DNA from: Gossypium raimondii
Lineage: Eukaryota; Streptophyta; Magnoliopsida; Malvales; Malvaceae
NCBI RefSeq assembly: GCF_025698545.1
Contig: NC_068576.1
Location: 16,004,028-16,068,027 of the forward strand
Length of the DNA: 64,000 bases
Reading direction: 5' to 3'
Each line of letters starts with the position of its first letter. Within the stretch, counting starts at the first letter, position 1. Below the pieces are notes generated by a model. The model saw nothing but the letters and a program-made list of their open reading frames with translations, searched no databases and was not told the DNA's origin. Below are positions 57,824 through 64,000 of the stretch, piece after piece. The translations under genes were made by a program, and so were the position numbers.

Positions 57824-59744
57824 TTTTTTTAAATATACTTAAATTTTTTAGTTACTACATGAAATAAAATATTCAATTTAGTATATTAATCGACCGAATA
57901 CAATTATTGGTGATCTTTCGTTTTATTTATTTATTTAGTTTCCGTCTTCTTATGATTTTTTTATAATAAAAAAAGAAGTTGAAATAAAGTAGTCTTGCAT
58001 CAAGGCAAGGGCATTTTAAATAATGGAAGTGGTTTGATTTTTATAGGGGGTGAATGGAGATTGATGATGGTATGGCAAGGCCATGGAATGCACATGTTCT
58101 TGGGGTCGATGGGAGGGGTTATATTGTAAGGCTAGTGGGATATAGTATTTTTATAGATTTAATCATTGATGGTTTTGAGTGACATTACGAAACACAACCA
58201 TACCTAGAGATGTAGTTAATAAGTTTTTTTTAGAAGGAAGTTCACTAGAATCTATTATCAACACATCATATGTATAATTTAAAAAAAAAAGAATTATATA
58301 TGTAGATTGAGATCTATTTTGATTGATTATTGTAATTTTTTAGATTGAATGAGTGAAATTCTGTTTAGATCAAATTATTTTAAATAAACAAAAAATACAT
58401 TAATCATAATTTTATTCTAAAATCCAACTCAAACCATTCCTTTTATTATTATGAGTTACAATTTTATTAAAATAACTATAATAAGATGTTGTCTCCTACA
58501 ATAAAGATAATTTTTTTAAATTTCATCCAAAAAGTGTCCCAAGTTTTTAACAAGAAGTAATCTATTATAGCCAACAAATGTTGGTGTTGCTTTGCATTGG
58601 TATGTATCCTAGTGGAGGGTGTGTGTAAGAAGCTCGAGATCGATATCAACTTTGATATTCAGAATTAAGTTTTACTTTTAAAGTTTAACTTCAATTTAAA
58701 ATAAAAATTAAATTGGTCTTACTTGTTTTATAAAATTTATTTATTTGATGAATTGAGCTATGATTTTAGTTGGAATTAAAATTTTCCGATATTAATTAAA
58801 CTCAAGAGTTATTTAAGTTAAACATTAAAATATTCCATAGTTTTAAACTATTAAAACAAAATTTATTTCGAAAATACAAAATTTAAATAGCTTATGAGCC
58901 AACATATTTCCTTTTTAACATATTTAGTTTAAACTCCTCACAACTAATTCATGTAATTAACTTGGAATTCCCTATAATATTTGTTATACCCTTAAATTTT
59001 GGATTTGCCTTGGTCTCTTTTTATGCATTTGTAGAGGCAGTGTTCCAGCCCCCTAAAAAGTTGCTATTTAGGTTATTTAATTTTTAAAAAATTTTAAATT
59101 AATAAAGATAAAACTGTACTTTGATCTCTTAAAATAATTCAATCCTTTAATAGTTATAAAGATATAAATTATTTAAAATTTAAAATTTTATTATGATTTC
59201 TAAAAAATTTCTGATACATGCCGCAAGTCATGATCGCAAGAAATGCCTGCATCCAAATAAAAGTATAATTTTCTGGATTTGAATTTAAGGTGAAAATAGT
59301 AAATACTAGTAATATATAAAAGACAATTCCTGATCCTACCCTTTTTATTATAAAAATAAAATTAAAAAGCATGATTACTATGTCCAAGTGATAATTAATA
59401 ACCTTATCTTTCCATTATTGCTTTTAGTTTTGGGTCCGGCAAAATTATTTATTATTATATAATTATTAAATTTTAGTTTTTCCGAGGTATCCATTGAGTA
59501 CACTGAATTATTATGAAATTAAGAGAATTCGTAATAAAAGTTAGAGAGAAGAGTAGACAAAATAAAAGGATAATTCAAATTATACATATAATCTATTTAA
59601 CTTACAAATGCATAAATAAGAAAATTAAGACACACCATAAAATATTTTAAGGCTTACAAGAGAGTATAAATTCTTAGGAGTTTTAGAGAATTGTATGGAG
59701 GTCTATTTATCAATAATTTTACAATATTTTCCCATTTTTATATG
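57824..59744. other. Non-genic AT-rich interval
   Basis: No gene recognised. The minus-strand frame at 59169-59387 is hydrophobic but shows no motif and sits in AT-rich DNA. Confidence 0.4.
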
Positions 59745-60019
59745 TGACAATGTAGTCGATTGGGTAAACTCACTAGAGTCGGGTTCCATCACCACATGGA
59801 ATGATCTAGCGAAAAAATTTCTTTAAATTTTTTTCCTAATAAGTAGAACCATTCAACTTCGGTGAGAAATCACCAATTTTAAACAATACGAAGATGAGTC
59901 CCTGTACGAGGCATGAGAACGTTTCAAGACTATGCTAAAGAAGTGCCCACACCATGGACTGCATGTGTAGCTTCAAATCCAAATATTCTATAACGGTGTT
60001 GATAGACACATTAAGTCTA
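59745..60019 (+). pseudogene. Retrotransposon Gag fragment (Athila/Tat type)
   Basis: The plus strand reads SGSITTWNDLAKKFL, later EDESLYEA and KKCPHHGLHV, then IFYNGV, which matches the retrotransposon Gag domain of Athila/Tat elements ('TW.DL..KFL' ... 'CPHHG'). Stops interrupt it. No other part of that element is present. Confidence 0.75.
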
Positions 60020-60031
60020 GCTTAAATTGGA

Positions 60032-60545
60032 ACACCCCAAACTCGACCCAGTCGTTATGGCCGAATTCAAAAAGCTACATTGCCACCGGAATGACCCAAA
60101 AAAAATTTCTTCATTTCAAATGTACTTATTTTATTGTATTTTAAACCATTTGCGCAGTTCGTTCAAAACTAGTAAAATCGAATGTTTAACTTTATTTTCA
60201 ATCTCATTTCAAAACCATTTGTCCACAAAAAATGGCCGAAATAAACTTTAGGAATTTTGAAAAATAATGTTTTAAAACTATTGGCTTATTAATTTAAAAC
60301 AAATGAAATAAAACGTTTATTTTAATTTCATAAAAATTATCTGATTTCAGAATCGAAATAAATAATATCTCGCTTGTAAAGATTAAATCATTTATTCAAA
60401 ACTATTTCAATTTTCAATTATACTTCTAAATCATTTGTATTTTTATTCAAAATTGGAGAACTTGGTTATTCCTCATTATTTCGGAAATAATAAACATATT
60501 AACTTCATAAATCAAATGTATTTAGAAAACTCATTTGGAAACATT
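60032..60545 (+). mobile_element. LTR start fragment of another Ty3-type element
   Basis: GGAACACCCCAAACTCGACC at about 60032 followed by 'gttatggccgaattc' is an LTR-start phrase like those near 20637 and 41287. Sequence to about 60545 is AT-rich LTR-like DNA. It is cut off by the PIF/Harbinger relic. Confidence 0.45.
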
Positions 60546-60564
60546 AACAGTATGTTTGGTTCGC

Positions 60565-60640
60565 TGTATTGGATTAGAGGTGTATTGGATTAGAGGTGTA
60601 TTGGGATTAGAGGTGTATTGGATTAGAGGTGTAATAGCAA
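60565..60640 (+). repeat. 17-bp tandem repeat, four units
   Basis: 'attggattagaggtgt' is repeated four times, one unit with an extra g. It lies just inside the left end of the PIF/Harbinger relic. Confidence 0.85.
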
Positions 60641-60759
60641 ATCAACTGTTTGGTTGAATGTAATGGAATAGAGGCGTAATAGTAATCTTGTGTTTGGTTG
60701 AATGAAATAGAGGTGTAATAGCATAATGAAAAAAACTAAAATGACTAGAATACCCTTAG

Positions 60760-61540
60760 CATAAATTTGTTTTGGTAAATGGTTATTATTATTGTTATTT
60801 CAATTTTAATAAGATTATTATTATCAATAATAAATAATTTAATCATATTTAAACATAATTATTATTAAATATATTTTAATTAAAATATATAATTTAATAA
60901 AATTCTTAATAATTAGCGAAATTTGTTTTGGTAAATTATTATTGTTATTGTTATTTAAATTTTAATAAGATTATTAATATCAATAATAAATAATTTAATC
61001 ATATTTAAACATAAATATTATTAAATATATTTAAATTAAAATATATAATTTAATAAAATTCTTAATAATTAATTTTATATGAATTTACTCAAATCATAAT
61101 ATATGATAGTGTAAAATATAAATTAACATAATTATTATTAAATATATTATAATTAAAATATATAATTTAATAAAATTCTTAATAATTAATATTCTTATGT
61201 GAATTTACTCAAATCATAATATATGATACTATAAAAGAAAATTTGAAATAATTAATATTAAATATATTTTAATTAAAATATATGATTTAATAAAATTTAA
61301 AATAATTATAACTAATAAATTATATTTTATGAATTTGTATAATTTAAAATAATAATTATTACATATAATTTAATAATAATATATAATTTCATAAAATTCT
61401 TGATAATAAATTTTCTTATATGAATTTATACAATTTAAAATAATTAATATTAAATATAATTTAATAGTGATATATAATTTCATAAAATTCTTAATAATAA
61501 AATGTTCTTATATGAATTTACTAAAATCAATATATAACTT
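60760..61540. repeat. AT-rich tandem duplications of about 155 bp with partial copies
   Basis: 60765-60920 is repeated at 60925-61070: both start 'ttgttttggtaaat', pass 'aataataaataatttaatc' and end in 'ataaaattcttaataatta'. The second half of the unit ('aaaatatataatttaataaa') recurs near 61145, 61265 and 61370 in weaker form. Confidence 0.75.
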
Positions 61541-61664
61541 GAGAATTATATACTGCAAAACATAATTAACTTATATTAAGAAAAGGTTAGATGAAAATGA
61601 AATTGTACATCATAATCCATATGTTATATAGTTTTACAACATCAAAAAGTTTGAACATTGATAT

Positions 61665-62005
61665 TTAATGGTAAGAAAGAAATCTTCTGACCCATTCCAA
61701 TCGGGCAACAAAAGGTAAACTAAAGAAAACGATCATTTGAGTTGGATGATCAGGAATTTTACTCAAAGCATCATATTGCTGATCGTCGGTTAAACCTTCA
61801 ATTGACCATAAGGTGAATATAAATTTGAAGCTCTCTCTTCCATATTTTGATGTTCTTCGACTTCTCATTGAACTACCACCCTGGAGGCAATACTCCTCAT
61901 CGATTTGATCGCCAACGGCTGGATTTTTTCCCCCAACAAAGTGGCAGCCTCATCAAATGAAGAAAACACATTATCACGAGCATCAGATTTCTTCTTTCTC
62001 TTGTT
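61665..62005 (-). pseudogene. Myb/SANT-like accessory ORF tail of the PIF/Harbinger relic
   Basis: From about 62005 the frame reads NKRKKKSDARDNVFSSFDEA, and after a frame break DALSKIPDHPTQMIVFFSLP and EWVRRFLSYH at the end (61665). This is the C-terminal part of the Myb/SANT-like DNA-binding protein that accompanies PIF/Harbinger transposase and escorts it to the element ends. The N-terminal DNA-binding half is missing. Confidence 0.75.
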
Positions 62006-62357
62006 TGATATGTAGAAACATTGCTACTTGCTCATCAACAAGCATGTTTCTTAACGACTTCAATCCCCCTATCGATTCTAACATCTCACATAGTTTAAAA
62101 AAGGCAGTTCTATTCATCCTAACTTGTTCAATACAAGTCTCATCACTAGCATATACAAGCCTTTTCACATAATCCCGTTTTGCATAAAAATCTAAGGTAT
62201 AAGACCTAATCCTTGGTCTATAAGTCTGTAGGCTAAGGTTGGCACCCATTCTAAATAAGAACCAAATCGCGATTCTACAGATTTCCAACCATAGTGTCAC
62301 TGCAATACCAATTCTTTTACGCCTCTCACGTTGTGCAATTAAAGGCAGACGTGCCAT
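62006..62357 (-). pseudogene. PIF/Harbinger transposase (HARBI1-like), N-terminal fragment
   Basis: The start is ATG at 62357. CIEQVRMNRTAFFKLCEML and MLVDEQVAMFLHI are the conserved N-terminal region preceding the nuclease domain in plant PIF/Harbinger transposases. About 115 codons are open. At about 62006-62012 the frame jumps into the Myb/SANT-like ORF, so the DDE nuclease domain is wholly absent. Confidence 0.85.
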
Positions 62358-62480
62358 TACTGCAACATATTAAAATTAGAAGACACAATCAATAAAACCT
62401 CGACACTTGAAAACAAACTGAACCATTATTAGCGCCACTGCTATCAAAGAAAGTATTTGAAATTTTATTGGATTAGAGGT

Positions 62481-63429
62481 GCTTTCGCTTAATAGTACTT
62501 TACGAAATTAGTTGATTGTATCAATCATACATATTTATTTATATTTTATATTTTTATTTAAAAATAATTTATTAGTTTATTTTGCAATTTCAATCTCATC
62601 CAAACCTTTAAAATATTACTTTATTTAATTTAGTTGATTGTATCAATCATACAATGTGGTCGATATTTTTCGTAAAGGAAAAAGAAATTTTCTTTCATAG
62701 TCATCTTATTTATAATGTGTGACTTGTCATATAAAATAATTGTAATTAATGTTATGCATTTTAATTGACATAAGGTGTCAACGTTTGTATTTTTTAGTTT
62801 TATCATTTTTAGTTAATCGACACATTTAATTTTATATAAATTTGGATAAAATAGACAAAGTTCGTGTAAACCGATTGAATCAACTTAATCGACACATTTA
62901 ATTTTATCGATTTCAGTTAAATCAATTAAAATAAGTTAAATCGGTTTTACTCAATTAATGAAATTCATAATTGAACCAGCTGGTTAATTTATTTTAATAA
63001 TTTATAATATGCAATAAAATATAAAAAAATATATATTAAACCTAACTCAATTACATCCTGTTGGGTAATCAATAAAATTTGAGGTGGACCAATTATTAAA
63101 TTTTATTAATGAAATAATTTAATTACATTAATTTATTCTTATTAACTGCAACATATTTTATTTATTTTATGATAAAAGAAAAGAAAAGATTAGTCTCATA
63201 GAAATAATTAACATATGCTACAACAGAGACCAGAGATTTATCAGATTAGTCCACTATACAGTTGAGTTTTTGATCTTTTTGTTTTGTTTTTTGATACAGA
63301 CACCAGAGATTTATCAACTGTAAACATGCAAGAAATTATATTTATTACAAGCACATATGCATAAACAATATGTTAGATTCGTAAGAAGCAAAACATAGTG
63401 AAACATAGCCTTATCTACTCCAGTAAGCA
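62481..63429. other. Non-genic AT-rich interval with short duplications
   Basis: 'ttaatcgacacatttaattt' occurs at about 62815 and 62886. 'ccagagatttatca' occurs at about 63230 and 63303. No gene is seen. Confidence 0.45.
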
Positions 63430-63632
63430 CTCCAGAAGCAAGCGGACTCCAACCTCTTAGCTACTCCCCATGCTTCCGCAATCTGTTGTGCAGACCACTC
63501 CCTGCAATACCAAAAGAAAATGCATACCCTTATCAATCACATAATTCATTGCCCTCACAGTCTCCTCAATTGGAGTCTGTGTGTCTAGCCTTCCCCCAAA
63601 TATAAAAGTGATGTATTCATGTCAAGTTTCCT
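63430..63632 (-). pseudogene. Fragment of a K+ channel beta-subunit gene (KAB1-like aldo-keto reductase)
   Basis: On the minus strand, DTQTPIEETVRAMNYVIDKG (about 63585-63530) is followed by a degraded stretch and then EWSAQQIAEAWGVAKRLE (about 63502-63450). These phrases are characteristic of plant voltage-gated potassium channel beta subunits. The join would normally read through WAFYWGTS-like sequence; here small indels break it. The upstream part (63632-63590) is recognisable but frameshifted. Only about 65 codons of about 330 remain, so it is a dead fragment. Confidence 0.8.
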
Positions 63633-64000
63633 GAAAAATAAAACTCCTAGAATTTAACAATGTAAGACTCCCAAAAATTGATCAGAGAAATTATCCAGAC
63701 GAAAACAAGACTTCAATCCACAAAGAATCGTAAAAGAGCCTTACATTGTTACATATGATAGATTATACACTACTCCACATGTAAAACGCTGTCCTCTAAA
63801 CCTATATCCAAAACCACACATTAGAATTCCTCGACAAACAAGCCATAATAAGACCCAGAAATACTGAAAATCGAACATCTTGAAGATTATAGATGCTACA
63901 TTTTAAGTAACTTCAGATCAAAACTAAAATCCAAAAATCAAGTGACTTTAGATCAAAATTAAAATCCAAGAAAAGAAAAACAACATAAAACAAATATTCA
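63633..64000. other. Non-genic window end
   Basis: AT-rich DNA with a short internal duplication ('aagtgactttagatcaaaa' near 63940 and a similar phrase near 63908). No continuation of the beta-subunit gene was seen. Confidence 0.4.

Larger units (their letters stand above)
60551..62480 (-). mobile_element. PIF/Harbinger relic with internal deletion
   Basis: The left end has 'tatgtttggttcgctgtattgg', the kind of end seen in plant PIF/Harbinger elements. Coding remnants of both element proteins follow on the minus strand: a transposase start (62357-62012) joined to a Myb/SANT-like ORF tail (62005-61665). A copy of 'attggattagaggtg' at about 62468 marks the right part, but an inverted right end was not found. 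It cannot be autonomous. Confidence 0.65.

Noticed and set aside
1..64000. tRNA, rRNA or organellar insertions
   Set aside because: No cloverleaf-like B-box/A-box pairs, rRNA core sequences or recognisable plastid or mitochondrial genes were seen on reading both strands; a tRNAscan or organelle BLAST could overturn this.

Overview
This is a nuclear genome segment from a flowering plant. The genes contain spliceosomal introns, and most of the window is LTR retrotransposons and DNA transposons with plant-type termini. Several LTR starts, the GCGGCG-rich CACTA family and the style of the gene copies suggest a malvaceous eudicot such as Gossypium (cotton). That assignment is inference from recalled repeat and gene styles, not from a search. 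No rRNA, tRNA or CRISPR array was seen.

Only three genes look intact. A four-exon class III secretory peroxidase (30025-31301, +) converges with a SAGA-complex subunit of the Hfi1/ADA1 family (31959-33011, -). A two-exon class II LBD transcription factor with an EAR repression motif (55702-56485, -) stands alone further right. They share no evident pathway.

Layout. 1-4065: 3' end of a Ty3-type LTR element with a 44-bp tandem array and a 2.2-kb LTR. 4066-8544: non-genic, with small duplications and two MITE-like relics. 8545-20187: a CACTA (En/Spm) transposon of 11.6 kb with matching termini and a TTA target duplication. It holds a broken TNP2-type transposase, a broken TNPA-like gene, a TTATGTAAG-type minisatellite, asymmetric GCGGCG subterminal arrays and a block of telomere-like repeats. 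20637-28110: an LTR and an Athila-like Ty3 relic. 28111-33500: the peroxidase/Hfi1 gene island. 33879-36520: a Ty1/copia relic interrupted by a 236-bp hAT-type MITE with a perfect 8-bp target duplication. 36520-41290: unresolved repeats. 41290-48575: nested LTRs and a decayed chromovirus.

48576-50969: AT-rich, with a foldback element, a Helitron-like 3' end and an (AT)18 tract. 50970-53817: a 2.85-kb TAA-flanked PIF/Harbinger-like element that carries pieces of at least three unrelated host genes on one strand: a restorer-type PPR gene, a glycolate oxidase exon and ribosomal protein eL34. This is the most interesting object in the window. 53818-57257: the LBD region. 57258-57823: a long-TIR foldback MITE. 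59745-60540: a gag relic and an LTR start. 60551-62480: a second PIF/Harbinger relic, with an internal deletion joining its transposase and Myb/SANT-like ORFs. 63430-63632: a decayed fragment of a K+ channel beta subunit (aldo-keto reductase) gene.

All splice sites, family names and boundaries come from reading the sequence by eye. LTR boundaries outside the CACTA, hAT and TAA-flanked elements are approximate.
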